Part shown: piece by piece, positions 23,940 to 36,097 of the stretch
How positions within the stretch are numbered: position 1 is the first letter of the stretch
Layout: each line of letters opens with the position of its first letter
Assembly: GCF_000283155.1 (NCBI RefSeq)
Contig: NW_004454177.1
Location: 21,496,850-21,560,849, forward strand
Direction of reading: 5' to 3'
Source of the DNA: Ceratotherium simum simum
Lineage: Eukaryota > Chordata > Mammalia > Perissodactyla > Rhinocerotidae
Length of the DNA stretch: 64,000 nt
The notes under the pieces: generated by a model
Told to the model about the DNA's origin: nothing
Databases searched by the model: none
Seen by the model: the letters and a program-made list of their open reading frames with translations, nothing else
Position numbers and translations under genes: made by a program

Positions 23940-24800
23940 ACTTCAAACTTATTTGAAGCTCTCATCAGAATTCATCCATGTTATAGCAATTCTGCTTCCT
24001 TGGCCTTCAGCATCAGGCCACTCCCTGTTTTAATACATTGGTCTCACTGCCTTCATAGTGTGGCATATGATGCTGTTACCAACTGACTTAATTCCCATCT
24101 ATGTCTCCACACATCATTCAGGACAAAATCCAAACTCCTTAGCATGATATATAATAACCTTCATAATCCTAATCTCTGTCTGCCTTCCCAATCTCATCTC
24201 AAACTCCCAGCTGCTTTCTCACATCTACACCCAACCTATCTTAATTCGTAATGAACTACTTGTCATTCTGTTTTCCCATGAGTCTGTTTTCCCATGAACT
24301 TGAGTCTTTGCAAATAGTTTTCCTCCACCTGAGTGAGGCTTTTCCTGCTTCCCAGCCTCATATCTGTCTGGTAGATTACTTATTATTCTCTAACATTTTT
24401 GTTGTTGATGCTCAAATAACGTCTAAGTGATGTTCCCTGATCCTCAGTTACTATCTTCCTACTCACATGTCATTATTCCTCTTTCCTCTTTTTTTTTTTT
24501 TTTTAAAGATTTTTATTTATTTATTTTTCCCCCAAAGCCCCAGTAGATAGTTGTATGTCGTAGCTGCACATCCATTCTAGTTGCTGTATGTGGGACGTGG
24601 CCTCAGCATGGCCGGAGAAATGGTGCGTCGGTGCTTGCCCGGGATCCGAACCCGGGTTGCCAGCAGCGGAGCGCGCGCACTTAACTGCTAAGCCACGGGG
24701 CCGGCCCCCTCTTTCCTCTTATACTTCTAGTGCATTCCTCAGAATCCCATATCTCAGGATATTATTTTATAAATGTTTTTCCTAGAATGAAAGTTATTTG
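23940..24800 (+). repeat. L2 LINE 3' fragment, sense, split by an ERE
   Basis: 'cttggccttcagcatcaggccactcc', 'cattcaggacaaaatccaaactccttagcatgatatataataaccttcataatc', 'cccaatctcatctcaaactcccagctgc', 'tttcctccacctgagtgaggcttttcctgcttcc' and 'gatgctcaaataacgtctaagtgatgttccctgatcctcag' follow the L2 3' order. The block is interrupted at 24491-24707 and resumes with 'ttatacttctagtgcattcctcagaatccc'. Confidence 0.7.
24491..24707 (-). mobile_element. ERE SINE, short type, antisense, with a 13-bp TSD
   Basis: On the minus strand: GGGCCGGCCCCGTGGCTTAG, the GTTCGGATCC B-box, CAGCAACTAGAATGGATG, ACTGGGGCTTTGGGGG, then AAAAATAAATAAATAAAAAT and poly(A). A perfect 13-bp duplication CCTCTTTCCTCTT lies at 24478-24490 and 24708-24720. 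Intact head, B-box and CpG-rich body indicate a young insertion. The plus-strand ORF 24588-24785 is read through it and is not a gene. Confidence 0.97.
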
Positions 24801-26129
24801 AGGTAGGAAATGAGCATCATCATGACACAATAAGCAGTTAACAAATGGTGGTTAAACAGTGCTCAAATTCCTTATCACAGTATCTGATTAATCACCACAT
24901 TTCAGTGTAAGTTAATTTATCAGACATTTTTTGCCATGAGGTCCATGATGAGAGCTCTGGCTATCTAACTACAGTAGGGAGGCAAAGAGTGAAATGTAGA
25001 AGGGGACAGTAGAAGGCATCTTGAGTTAACTTCATTTGATAGGATTGAAATTCCTGTCTTTATTTTCACTGTAAAAATATTTTTCATTCTTTTCATTGAC
25101 TTAGGTACATTTCTTAGTGCTACCATGTGCCTAGTAGCATGAATGTGTCAGTTTTTTCTTTATTGACAATACAAAACTAATAAAAACTTAATGGACATTC
25201 TTCCTTTGAACCATACTTTGAAAAACACTATTTATTAGCTAGATATAAACCTGTGTGTTTATAACATTTTCATTCTACTTTATATTAAAGTTATTTCTTC
25301 CTTCTAGGCTCTTGAATGGTTTGGTAAAAACCTGCTTCAACTAGATGCATTTCTTCATTTTCCCCTGGAAGCATTTGGTTAGCACTGATGAGAAATTGAT
25401 CTTACAAAGAGAGAGAAATTAAAACCAAACACAATAAAGCTAGGTAAATGCTTTTGGAGTGACTGTGCACTGGATTCTAAACTTTTCCACTGAGATGGTT
25501 CTAAAACTGAAAGATGCTATGGAATTGGATATAACCCCAAACTGAGAACTTTTTTAGTATAAAAACAGAGTTAAGATGGCATTGAATCATTTATCCTGTA
25601 GTTTTTCACAGTGTTCTGAACTGAATAATCTGTCATTTCACATTAACTTGGACATGAAACGTGCCAGTATTTATTAATGCAGACTAAGAAGGAAAAGGAC
25701 AGGTATTTATAAAGAGTTGAAATCTTTATTACTCCTTGAATTTGTTGTGAGTTTTTGCATTTTCTTTTCAATCTGCTGCCTGTATAAATATGTAAGTCTC
25801 ATAGGAAATGGGGATAAATTATTGCTCTTCTGAAACCTCTAAGTTCACAGAGAGAGCATCCAGGGCAAAATTATGAATTTTTGATATCCCACCTGGGATG
25901 GTTTTTAGTCCATTTTAAATTAAACTGACCTAATTAGAAAGCTTGACCGTGGCTAAGCTCTTTAATATTAAAAGAATGCACTTTATTTTTTTTTTATGAG
26001 TTCTTTCTTGGAGAGCAATTCTTTTTGAACAGAGTCAAATCAACATCAGTTAATTCATTTTTATGTAGGGTAAGGTAAAGTACATTAGGCAGTCAGTACA
26101 AAACCCCACCCCTGATCTCATCTGTTAAT

Positions 26130-26215
26130 TGACGTTTATTTTCATTCTATACCTCATCTCCCTCATCTATAAAATGAAGAGTGTGGGCTAGATTTCTAAG
26201 ACACTTTTCACCTAT
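26130..26215 (+). repeat. MIR-family fragment
   Basis: 'acctcatctccctcatctataaaatgaagagtgtgggctagatttctaagacac' is the CTCATCTGTAAAATGAGGGGGTTGGACTAGATGATCTCTAAGG motif of MIR/MIR3. Confidence 0.6.
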
Positions 26216-26879
26216 TTACCCATAACTCCAAAGTTTTTTCTCAGTCTCAAGCCACACTCCATGATTTCTTTTCTCTCTTGGAGTAAGCCCCAAGCCCCAG
26301 AGACTCTGTCTGCATTCTGTATTGTTTTTTTTGGAAGCTGCCTTGAAGTTTCTTTCTCATCAAGATCTGTCTCAGAACAAGACATGTTCCCAGTTTCCGA
26401 CTTCCAATTTTCACCCAACCATAGACACGCAGGGGACTGTCCTCTTCTGGGGATGACATGTAAGAATATAAAACATTGCTCAGTGCCCTTGAGATACTCA
26501 CTGATCTCTTTTTCACTTATGTGAAACACCCTGGCAACTAACATGACTCAAGAACTAATTTGGGTGGTAGGGAATAACTATAAGTATTTGAGGAATTTTA
26601 AGTGAGTATTGACTAGAGAATATGAAGAAATCAAACATAAGTTAAATTTTCAGTTGAGTTTAGGGCTTACGCACTGTCACAAATAGAAAAGTTTTAAGAA
26701 ACGTGAAGCTATTGTCTGGATAATCCAATCAGAAAACTATATTATCCCAACCATCTTAATTTTTTAAACACAACTCTACTATAACTGCATCATTTGTGCA
26801 TTTGATTTCTTTTAATAAAAAGTGGTAAAGTGCAAAAAAAAGTCACACACAGTTTTTTTATTTTAGACAGACTCTGCTA

Positions 26880-27055
26880 CTTACAGACTTTGCTACTTAC
26901 AGGCAAGAAATGCAAGAAATTTTATCTCTCTAAATAATCCATTTGTAAAAGGAGAGATAATAATATTTATCTGGTTATAGTAAGAATTAGAAATGTATCA
27001 AGTGGCTCTCACTGTGCTGAGGCTAGTAGAAAGCATTCAGTTGACATTTGTTTTT
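26880..27055 (+). repeat. MIR SINE
   Basis: 'cttacaggcaagaaatgcaagaaattttatctctctaaataatccatttgtaaaaggagagataataatatttatctggttatag' then 'tgtgctgaggctagtagaaagcattcagttgacatt' is a diverged MIR in sense. Confidence 0.6.
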
Positions 27056-27074
27056 TAGCTTAAAAATAATAATA

Positions 27075-27345
27075 GCTACTATTTGTGGAGTATCTCCTGG
27101 GGCCAGGCACTGTGCTATATTCTCTTACCTTGGAAAGTTGGGGAGGTCTTTAAAGTAACATTAGTCTAAGATCTCAATGATGAGAAGAAGACAGCCATTC
27201 AGAATCTGGGAGAAGATTATTCTTGTCAGAGGAAATAGTGGGTACAAAGGCCCTGACACCAGAATGAGTTTGGGCCTAGGGACAGAGAGACAGCCAGTGT
27301 GAATGGAGTACTGGGCGAACATAAGTGTGGGAGACATTTATATTG
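27075..27345 (-). repeat. L2-like LINE fragment, antisense
   Basis: 'tatttgtggagtatctcctggggccaggcactgtgctat', 'gtgggtacaaaggccctgacaccagaatgag' and 'acagccagtgtgaatggagtactgggc' follow the L2 3' text in reverse complement. Confidence 0.6.
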
Positions 27346-27769
27346 ATGGAAAAATTTAAGTGGATTAGCTGGACAATTAAATCTAACTTACTATGGAAGA
27401 AAAAGAAAAACGTCATGTTTTGTTTTTGGTGAGAATAATCTGAGTTGTGAATACAGATCTAATTACTTTAAATAGTATTCACTTTAGGAGACAAAATTGG
27501 GGACATTCATATCTTTGAAAGTAATAATGTTTTAGTATCACAAAATTGGCTGAAATAATATGAATCATTTTTAAAAAAAATTTCATAGTCCTGATCAAGT
27601 GTTTTAGTTGGAAGATGACCATTTAGAAGCATATCTTTTAGCATCTTTAAACAAGGCAGTTCAGTTTTTCTTGTTATTTTTAGGGATCAATCTTGACACC
27701 TCTGAACTCAGAGAAAGCTAAGCTACCAAGTGAATTTCATGATGTTGTACTAACAAATGCTGTTCACTC

Positions 27770-27840
27770 TTTCTTTTACTTAGATATTTATTGAGCATTT
27801 ACCGTGTGTCAGCCATGGTTTCATGCTTTGTTCTCCACAG
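27770..27840 (-). repeat. L2 3'-end fragment, antisense
   Basis: 'agatatttattgagcatttaccgtgtgtcagccatggtttcatgc' is the reverse complement of the L2 3' terminus. Confidence 0.55.
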
Positions 27841-27974
27841 AGGAGGTGAAACAATTTTTTCAAATTTTTACAAAATTCTCAATGACATCTTTCTGTTCCT
27901 TGAATTAAAAAATGCAGCATACTAATGTCAGCCACAAGGCTTTGGGTCCAGAATGCTCCCTTACTCCATTGCTG

Positions 27975-28345
27975 CTATCTTCCCTTTGGATAGTTAACTG
28001 ATACCTTATCCTTCAGTCCTCAATTTAAGTGTCTCCTCCTCTGAGAGGCCCTCACTGACTGCCTAAGCCCTTGTCTAGATCTGTTTCTTTTTTTATACAC
28101 ATGCATATGATCAGATTTATTTCCTTCAGAAAGAAAAGTAAACTGATTAACTCAATTTGTTATTATCAATTAATTAGTGTGATATTTATTAGATGCCTGC
28201 TTCCCCATTATAATATAAGTTTCTGGAGGGAACTTCCAAGTCTATTTAAGGCCATGATTGTATTCCTCATGTCTAACATGAGGACTGGCTCAGATTAAAT
28301 GCCAACACAGTATTGAGTGAATAAATAAATGCATGAATTAATGAA
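27975..28345 (+). repeat. L2 LINE 3' fragment, sense
   Basis: 'tcctcaatttaagtgtctcctcctctgagaggccctcactgactgcc', 'attataatataagtttctggagggaacttccaag' and 'tgtctaacatgaggactggctcagattaaatgcc...gagtgaataaataaatgcatg' are the ordered L2 3' landmarks. The plus-strand ORF 28071-28298 is within it. Confidence 0.75.
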
Positions 28346-28744
28346 TTTTCTCAAGAAAGTATCTCTTATTTTGCCATGCTTTAAATGTAGTATGTCAGTC
28401 ATTTCAATGTTTTTGTCTATTGCTATTAAAATGAAGCTTAAGAAACACTGAAAACTGAAAGGCTTGTTTTTAAATAACATCTGTCTTTTACACATAGACT
28501 ATGTCTTAATCACACTCTGAGAGCACAATAAAAGAAGATTAAGTACATTATTAACTTAATATTATTTCCTCTTGACTCGTTTTCATGAATATCTACCTTA
28601 GTATACCGTTTTAATTGAGATTTAGAGGCAGAGGCTAGAATTTGGGGCAGGCAATGCCACTTTAAAAGGGTTGAAAATGACATGAATTTACACTGAAGTA
28701 CAATTAGGAACTCCTCTATGAAACACAGAATAGGAAGAAAAGCT

Positions 28745-28915
28745 AGGAATTAAGACACTTGGAGTCTAAGTCTTCTTCTGCCCATTGGTTGTGTGCCATT
28801 AAGCAAGTCATTTCACTTAGAGGCAATTTCTTTCACCTATAAAATGGAGGAGTTAGTCTAGGTGGTTTCTAAGGTCTCCTTCAGTTCTGAACATCATGCA
28901 ATTCTACAACTAAGA
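28745..28915 (+). repeat. MIR3-like SINE
   Basis: 'ggagtctaagtcttcttctgcccattggttgtgtgccattaagcaagtcatttcactt', 'cacctataaaatggaggagttagtctaggtggtttctaaggtctccttcagttctgaacatcatgc' follows MIR core plus the GGACTAGATGATCTCTAAGGTCCCTTCC tail. Confidence 0.75.
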
Positions 28916-29834
28916 AAACTCATTCAGGGACAAAGGTCTTTCTTTTTAATTTAGATATCTGAACAAACATGGATCCATCAGGAAAGCCGATCTTTCGAGA
29001 TACCATTAGGCAAGTGTACACAAATTTAGGTCATTGACACAATGTAGTAACTACTTCCTTTTACTGCCCCTTCTGGATTAGATATGGTGACAAATGCAAC
29101 TCAAAGGAAGGAGGACAAAATTGTTTTTCACTAATTCTAAAATATTCTTAAATTTTTGCTTAAATGAGCCTTCGGGAGAACATGGGTTAATTAAAGGAAG
29201 TGTTCTTGGCATAATTACCAAGGATCAGTGAGTAATAGCCTAAGTTAGAATCAACTCCTTATATGGAGGCTAAATACAGTTACAATGGACAACGATAACC
29301 TTGAGCAATATGAAATGAACAACAGAGTTATTTTCATATTATCCTGAAGCACAAAGTGCCTTTTAGTGGAATATGCTTCTTTAAAATTTAGGACTGGTAA
29401 TTAGATGTTTACATGGAACATTTTCACATGCCTGGGGTAGCCATCATCTACTAAAATATTATTATTGTAAGGTTTGTAATAATGTCTGGTCAGATGAAGC
29501 CTGATTCTCTAATTGGTTTCATAGTCTTCAGCAGTGCTGCCAGAATATCAAGTCTTGGTGACACCTTATTTTTAAAAAAGTTTTCATTTTTTTTCCTCAA
29601 AAAATCATGCTGTAATTTTTTGCTTCTTTTCATGTATCGTATATCATTTTGTAGTAGAGGAATTAATGAAATTGGAAATGCTACTTTTGATTTGGTAGGA
29701 CTGATGAGATAGACTTGAATCACCAAGCAGCTACTGATAGTCATTTAGCAGGTAAATTAGAACAAAGATTTAAGGGTCAGTGATTGCCATAGTAACAAGC
29801 CAAGGAGACACTGACACCTTTACGAGGCAGTGTA

Positions 29835-30065
29835 ATGTTATGATACAGACTTGCAAGCGAAGGCTCAGGAGTTAGAAAAATCTGGGTTCAAATCCTTCCC
29901 TAGTCACTTCAGTCTGTGATGCAGACACGTTTCTTAACTTCTTCGAGTCTCTGTTTTGTGGATATAATAGTATCATCTCTCTCAAAGGATTGCCGTAAGG
30001 AGAGAGAGTACAAATTGATTAGCACCATGTCTAACACTCAAAAAACATTCAACAAATGTTGGCTA
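29835..30065 (+). repeat. MIR SINE
   Basis: 'atgatacagacttgcaagcgaaggctcaggagttagaaaaatctgggttcaaatcc...cttaacttcttcgagtctctg...caaaggattgccgtaaggagagagagtacaaattgattagcaccatgtctaacactc..aacaaatgttggctat' is a nearly complete MIR in sense. Confidence 0.85.
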
Positions 30066-30330
30066 TCATTTATAAAGGAATTGTAGAATCTTAAAATTGC
30101 GTGGAACTTTACACATTCACCCTCATGCTCACAGTAGGAGTTACTTTTATTGCTTATCCGATAGAGGATCATTCAACTTCAGTGTGTAAACACTTTAAGG
30201 GACGGGGAACTCACTATGTTGAAAGTAACCCATTTAATTGTTGAAGAGCTTTGTTGGAACTTTCTTAATAATAAGTCTAAAAATGGACTTCAATTAGTTA
30301 ATAATAACATTTTCATATATCTATTTCATT
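30065..30330 (+). repeat. Ancient repeat, CR1/L3-like
   Basis: 'tagaatcttaaaattgcgtggaactt', 'cagtgtgtaaacactttaagggacggggaactcactatgttgaaagtaacccatttaattgttgaagagc' resembles a mammal-wide repeat 3' region (GAACACTTCCAGTGACGGGGAACTCACTACCT..CCCATTCCATTGTTGGACAGCTC). Family assignment to L3/CR1 is from memory. Confidence 0.45.
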
Positions 30331-30600
30331 ACAGATCACAAAGCACTTTTGGTACATTATGTCATTTGATACAACAACCTTATGAGGGAGGTATGGTCCA
30401 CTCATTTACCCATTCATTCACTCATTCATTCATTCACTAAATATTTGTTGAGAGCCTCCTATGTGCCAGGTACTAATCTAGGTGCTGGGGAGTTATGGCT
30501 TCTTAACAGACGACAGGACCAAGTTGTAGGAGGCTGATACTTACCCACTTTAGTACAGTGGAGGCAGAATTGGCACCAAGATCTTTAGAATCTTATTTTA
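30330..30600 (-). repeat. Antisense MIR interrupted by an antisense L2 3' end with (TCAT)n
   Basis: 'cattacagatcacaaagcacttttggtacattatgtcatttgat...ccttatgagggaggtatgg' is MIR reverse complement. At 30400-30530 it switches to a TCAT-rich tract and 'aaatatttgttgagagcctcctatgtgccaggtactaatctaggtgctgggg', an L2 3' end in reverse. MIR-like text resumes near 30535 ('aggcagaattggcaccaagatct'). Confidence 0.6.
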
Positions 30601-30699
30601 GTGTACTTCTACCAGATTATTTACAACATTAATTATTGTTTCCCATAGATGAGAACCCGAGTGTCTGATTTCTTCACAATATCTTCCATCTTGTCTCTC

Positions 30700-31130
30700 C
30701 TTATTTTAATTAATAAACTTTTTTAGAGCAGTTTTAGGTTCACAGGAAAAGTAAGTGGAAAGTATAGAGAGTTCTCATACACACACCATCTTCCCCCACA
30801 CTATTAAAATCCCCCACCAGAGTGGTACAATGTCAGAATTGATGAACCTTGACACAGCGTTATCACCCAAAGTCCATTGTTTACATCAGGGTTCACTTTG
30901 GCTGTTGTACATTCTATGGGTTTTGACAAATGTATAATCACAAGTATCCGCCAGTGTAGTATTGTACAGATGAGTTTCACTGTTGTAAAAATCCTCTGTC
31001 CTCTGCCTATTCATCCCTTCCTTTTCCCTAACCTCTAACAACCACTAATTTTCTTACTATCTTAATAGTTTTGCCTTTTCCAGAATGTCATGTAGTTGGA
31101 ATCACACATTATGTACCCTTTTCATTTGCT
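30700..31130 (-). mobile_element. L1 LINE 3' UTR fragment, antisense
   Basis: 'ttttttagagcagttttaggttcacagg', 'ccagagtggtacaatgtcagaattgatgaaccttgacac', 'tatcacccaaagtccattgtttacatcagggttcac', 'gttgtacattctatgggttttgacaaatgtataat', 'ctctaacaaccactaattttcttactatcttaatagttttgccttttccagaatgtcatgtagttggaatcaca' is the well-known reverse-complement 3' UTR of an old L1M family. The ORF at 30755-30937 lies in it. Confidence 0.88.
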
Positions 31131-31134
31131 CTCA

Positions 31135-31270
31135 TAGCCTCTTTAAATTTCTCCTATTCTTGCTGCCCCAACCTAGTCCTGACCTTCATCACCTCATTCT
31201 TTATCTCACCTCCCTTGCATCTTCCTACTGTTCTGCTTTTATAAGGCTGCTCCTTGGCTGAAACCCATTA
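31135..31270 (+). repeat. L2 fragment, sense
   Basis: 'ccccaacctagtcctgaccttcatcacctcattctttatctcacctcccttgcatcttcctactg' matches the L2 CTGGCCTGGACTACTGCAATAGCCTCC region in a degraded form. Confidence 0.45.
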
Positions 31271-31319
31271 GCTAGAAACTAAGATTGCTTGAAAAATTAT
31301 AAAATAAAATTGCACATTT

Positions 31320-31515
31320 ATACAATATTTTGTGACTTTATGACAATTTCATGTATGATATCTCACTTGATTCTTAAAAATGTGGTAGATTAGAGATTAT
31401 CAGATCCTTTGCAAAGTCGTTGGAAAAATTAAGTGACTTGTGCAAGCAACTAATTAGATGATTCAAACCCGCCAAAATCTTCTGGCTGAATTCTATGCTC
31501 TTGCCACTATTTCTG
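31320..31515 (-). repeat. MIR SINE, antisense
   Basis: 'cacttgattcttaaaaatgtggtagattagagattatcag...gtcgttggaaaaattaagtgacttgtgcaagcaactaattagatgattcaaaccc...ttctatgctcttgccact' is MIR reverse complement. Confidence 0.6.
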
Positions 31516-32224
31516 TTGGTTTTCTGTTACATTTTTACAAAAATCATATTAGATATGGATCACTAAATTATCCAATTATTTTTATTTTTATCAAAGGTAT
31601 TATCATTTTCTTCCATGTCTTTTACATGAATCAAACAAATACGTAGTGCTAGTTTTAGAATATATAATACCATGAACTACAGAAAATAAGAATAGGGAAA
31701 TTGATAATTTTGACATTTATTTTGAGACCTCTCTGATTTCCCATTTATACTATGCTCTCCATGTTTTCTTTACTTCAGCTAGTTATAAGTAAAGTAGGGA
31801 TTTTTCCATTTAATTTGAAATTTATTCATGAGCTCAGTGTGATATGAGAATTGGTATATAGAATAAAGAAGATATATTTCCCACTTTTAATAAGATTATA
31901 TTTTAATGTAGAGCAGAGATATAGCAAATAACAATCTAAAGGCATAATGAGAGTCAAAGAATTGAGAATACAGAATCACCTTAAAAATATACATTATTAA
32001 TTAGATATTTTGTCCTATCCTTCTATTCATCCTGTTGTTATCAGAAGTAGATTTTTGCTTTGTGTATGTTATCAGTGCCAAGTGTTGGACATAGAGAACC
32101 ATGCAAACTTCATCTCTCTATCTCATGATTTAAAATTGAGTAAGGATCTATTAACATCCATAGCAATGAGCAGAGCAATCTACAAGGGTAGGTTGACAAA
32201 AGTAGGCTAGTTCTAGCCCTAGAG

Positions 32225-32440
32225 GTTCTTCCACACTTAGCCTTGTGGTTAGGAGTGTGGACTTGAGTTAGACAGCATTTTGACCTTGCGTGACTAATGT
32301 AACTTCTCTAAGCCTCAGTTGTTTCATCTGTAAAAAAGAATGATAATAACAACTCTCATTTTATTTGGAGGAATAAATGACATAAGGCGTATGAAATACT
32401 TTTTGCAGTGTCTGAGGCATGATAATAAATAGCATTTATT
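32225..32440 (+). repeat. MIR SINE
   Basis: 'agccttgtggttaggagtgtggacttgagttagacagc' (MIR tRNA-like head), 'gactaatgtaacttctctaagcctcagttgtttcatctgtaaaa', 'ggaggaataaatgacataaggcgtatgaaatac', 'tgtctgaggcatgataataaatagcat' gives a near full-length MIR. Confidence 0.88.
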
Positions 32441-33627
32441 AGGGCTGTTTTCACTTGGAAAACTCCTTTGCGATAATGGGAGGTCCTAGGGAGACAAACA
32501 ATTCCAAGCAGAGAAGACTAAATTAGAGAAAAGGAAGTAATCTGTGAGCTGGAGAGGAGATTCTTGGTTAGAGGGTGAGTAAATTAACTTGGGTAAAGAA
32601 ACAAGGCCAGAGGGAATAAGATGAGTGGGGTAGGCAGTGGGCCAGGAGATTGATTTCAAGACCTCTCGTATTTAAAATAAACTCTAATGCAATAATGCAA
32701 GAAGTTGTATACTGTATTTGTTGACTTTGGGGCAATAGTTGCTTGATAAGTACTAGCATTAATGATGCCCAGCGGACTTCTTTCTCCAAGAAATATGTTT
32801 ATATGTATCTGTATCTTTATCCAGATCATCTATATCTGTAAATATATTATTGCTTTGTTAGATATAACATTCATTTAAACCACTAACCTTGCAACGAGAG
32901 TCCTCCATAATGAGTGGAACAATATAAAAAATACAAACAATTTAAACAATTATAAATGTAATAAAATAGGTAACCTTTATAATGAGACTTCGTTTGTATC
33001 CCAGTTCCTTATTTTTATTAGCTATTGTTTCAATCTTAATTTAAGATTCTTCAAATTAATTTTAACAAAGGATGTGTCTAGTTAAACTCTAAGCTAGAAA
33101 TCTATTTTTTGTTTTGATCTTGTCAAAAAAACAAAATTTAGTACAGAAATTTTGGAAGATAATTTTTGCTAAATGCTCTACAAACAATGTTGGTTTTAAA
33201 CTTAATACACTAGCATATTTCTCAGGTTGTAGGAGGCATGAAGGCAATAACAAACTAGTGTCTTATTTACACTCCTTTGGCTGCTCTGAGTGAGAATAAA
33301 ACCTCATTTGGAATTCTAGAAAGAAACTGAGGTAGCTGGTACTCTGACTTGCAAAGCAGGTTAAGTACGATGTATCTCTTTCTTCTGATGAAAGGTGAAG
33401 TATTATTTAGCAACTGGAGAAAAAAGGCCGTTACCAAGAAACATGCGTTATATTCAAAGATATTATTACTATTAATATCAAGGGTGAAAAGGCATTTGTT
33501 CTATTAGCAAACAATAAATGAAATAGTATATTTGAACCCTTCAGTTCTCTCATTTGTTTCTGTCACATTTCTGATGTTCATGGCTGTGACTGTGATTCTC
33601 CTTGTGGGGTGATGATAAACCTAAGTT

Positions 33628-33658
33628 TCTCTCTCTCTCTCCCTCTCTCTCCTCTCTC
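33628..33658. repeat. (CT)n microsatellite
   Basis: CT-rich tract of about 30 bp with two interruptions. Confidence 0.9.
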
Positions 33659-34139
33659 AATGAAGCTCCATTTCTACTGGAAGTCTTAAACAATTATCTT
33701 TCTTCATCTCTTAGGAATATGCATGTTGTGATAAAGTGAGTGCAGTGCAGAGTACTTAAAAAACACTGCCTGAAGTAATAGTGCCCCATGGGAACTGCCT
33801 ATCACTCCAGATTATGTCTATCTGAGAGAGGTTTTTTGAACCGAAGAAATATACAAATATTCGCCAAGTTTACTAGAATAAGCAATAACTAGTATGTGCT
33901 ATACTGTCAACCCATATTCTTTAGCAAGGAAACTTAATGACCTTTGTCACACAGATGTCTTCTACAATAACAACAACAAAAAAATAAATAAAAAGAAAAA
34001 AACAGCCAAATGGCAGTAGAAGTATAAAAAGCCAGACACATATGGACAGTCTACAATTTAGCTGATCTAGCAGTAATAGAGGGATTTTGGTGGAAGGTAG
34101 ATATTTTAAATAATAAGTAAAAATTTAGTTGTGTTATGT

Positions 34140-36020
34140 CAAAGGTGCATAAACCATTTGTGTATACTTTGAAAAAAATTATGAAGTGAACGCCTCTGTA
34201 ACCATCACGCAGGTCAGGAGCCACAGTGTCGCCAGTACTTCTAAAACCCACTGCATGGTCCACCATGATCACAACCCCACCCACCATTCTGACTTTAGTG
34301 ATAATCATTCTCTGGCTTCTCTTTCAGTTTTAACATCTATATATGCATTCCTCAACAATATGGTTTAGTTTTGCCCATTTTTGAACTTTAAAGAATCACA
34401 CTCTATACTTTTTTGTGTCTTGCGCTTTTCATTCAACGTTATGTTAATAATTTATCTATATTGTAAGATGTAGCTGTAGTTCATTAATTTACGTTGTTGA
34501 GTAACATTCCATTATCTGAATATACTATAATTTATTTATAATTTTATTATTGATGGACATTTGTGTCATCTTCAGTTTTTGCTATAACACACGGCTCTAC
34601 TGGGAACACTGTTGCTTGTGTCTCCTGATGCACATAGGCAAGAGATTAGCTAGGTATTTACATAGGAGTAGAATAGAAAAATTCTTGGGTATGCATATTC
34701 TTGCTACATAATGCCAAATTGTTTCCAAAGTGCTTGTGAAAATATACAGTCTCTCCAGCAGGTATAAGATTTCTCTCTGCTCCTTTAAAATTTGGGATTG
34801 TCAGATTATGAAAATTTTTCTCAATTTGGAGGATGTGTAAGGATGTCATAGTATGTTTTTTTTTTTTTTTTTTTTAATTTTCATTTCCCTGATACTAATC
34901 AAGTTGAGCACTTTTTCCCATTGGAGTTCCTCTTTTGGGAAAAGCCTGTTAAGGACTTTCACCAATTGTTCTAATCTGTTTGTTTTTATTTTGTTTTGTT
35001 TTTTGTTTGATCACAAATCTTGATACTAGATAAGTTTAGCTATGTGGTTGGAATATGTTGTTCCACTCCAAGGTTTGTCTTGACACTCTCTTTAAGGTGG
35101 ATTTTGAAGAACAAAATTTCATAATTTTAATACAGATATTAAGAAAATCAGTCGTCTGGAAGGGTTGCTTTTTCTCCCTTTTTTGTCTTCTTTTTTTAAG
35201 AAATGGTTCCTTACTTCAAGGTCATGAAGATAGTCTCCTACATTATCTTTTGAAATTTTACATATTTAGGGCTTTAATCCATCTGAATGTATTTTTGAAT
35301 ACGATGTGGCAGGGGTAAAAAATTTTTTCACATGGTTTTTCAATTTTCCACTGATCTGCAATGTCACCTCTCTCTTAAGTATCCATAAATATGTGGATCT
35401 GTTTTTGGTCTCTCTATTTTGTTCCTTTTGTCTGTAAGACAACTTGTGTCAGGATTTCATTATCTAAATTCTATAAATTTATAAGAATAAGACTGTATTA
35501 TAGTTGTCATTATATTTTACAAGGCAAGTTCTCCACCTTGTTCTTTTTCTTCATGTTAATATTTACAATTCTTGATTTTTTGTACTTTTGTATAATTTTT
35601 GGAATTTGCTTGTCAAGTTCCACAAAAGTTAAAGCCAAAATCCATGACCAGTGTTAAAACGCTGCTGAGCTATTGATTGGAACTGTTATCTTTACAAAAT
35701 TGAGTTTTTCAATTTATGGACATGGTATATCTCACACTTTTTTGGAACTTCTTTAATGCCTCTGAAAAAAATTTTATTATTTTCCTTCAGTGAAATATTG
35801 CCTATTTTAATTAGATTTATTCCTGGGTTCTGGATTTTATTTTATTCTATATTAAAAGTATCTCTTTAAAATATTTTTATTTTGCAACCATTTGCTTTTA
35901 TTATTATATAGAACTAGAACCATGTTGAACTCTCTTATTTCTAGAAATTTATCTACATATTCTGTTAGGTTTCAAAATATGCAATTATATAATACATGAA
36001 TAATGAGAGTTTTGTTTTTT
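34140..36020 (-). mobile_element. Old L1 LINE, antisense, ORF2 3' part and 3' UTR
   Basis: In reverse complement the text runs through L1 3' UTR and ORF2: 'agtaacattccattatctgaata', 'tgatggacatttgtgtcatcttcagtttt', 'gccaaattgtttccaaagtgcttgtg', 'ttcatttccctgatactaatcaagttgagcac', 'gggctttaatccatctgaatgtatttttg', 'gacatggtatatctcacac' and 'tagatttattcctgggttctgg'. It is very diverged, with many stops on the minus strand. A T20 run lies at 34856-34875. Plus-strand ORFs 35055-35318 and 35391-35657 and the minus-strand ORFs near 34.1-34.8 kb are readings of this fossil. Confidence 0.78.
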
Positions 36021-36097
36021 CCTCATTCAATCTTTATACTTTGTTAGCAATATGTTATTACAAAGACTTTATTATTTAAAAAAATTCCTGCTTCTAA

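Noticed and set aside
26212..26544. 110-codon minus-strand ORF, with 26247-26516 (-) and 26261-26524 (+) also open
   Set aside because: Three overlapping open frames on both strands indicate stop-poor composition, not coding; no domain recognised.
34856..34875. T20 run as a separate antisense retroposon tail
   Set aside because: No SINE or L1 head is attached; it sits inside continuous old L1 text and is best seen as a simple expansion.
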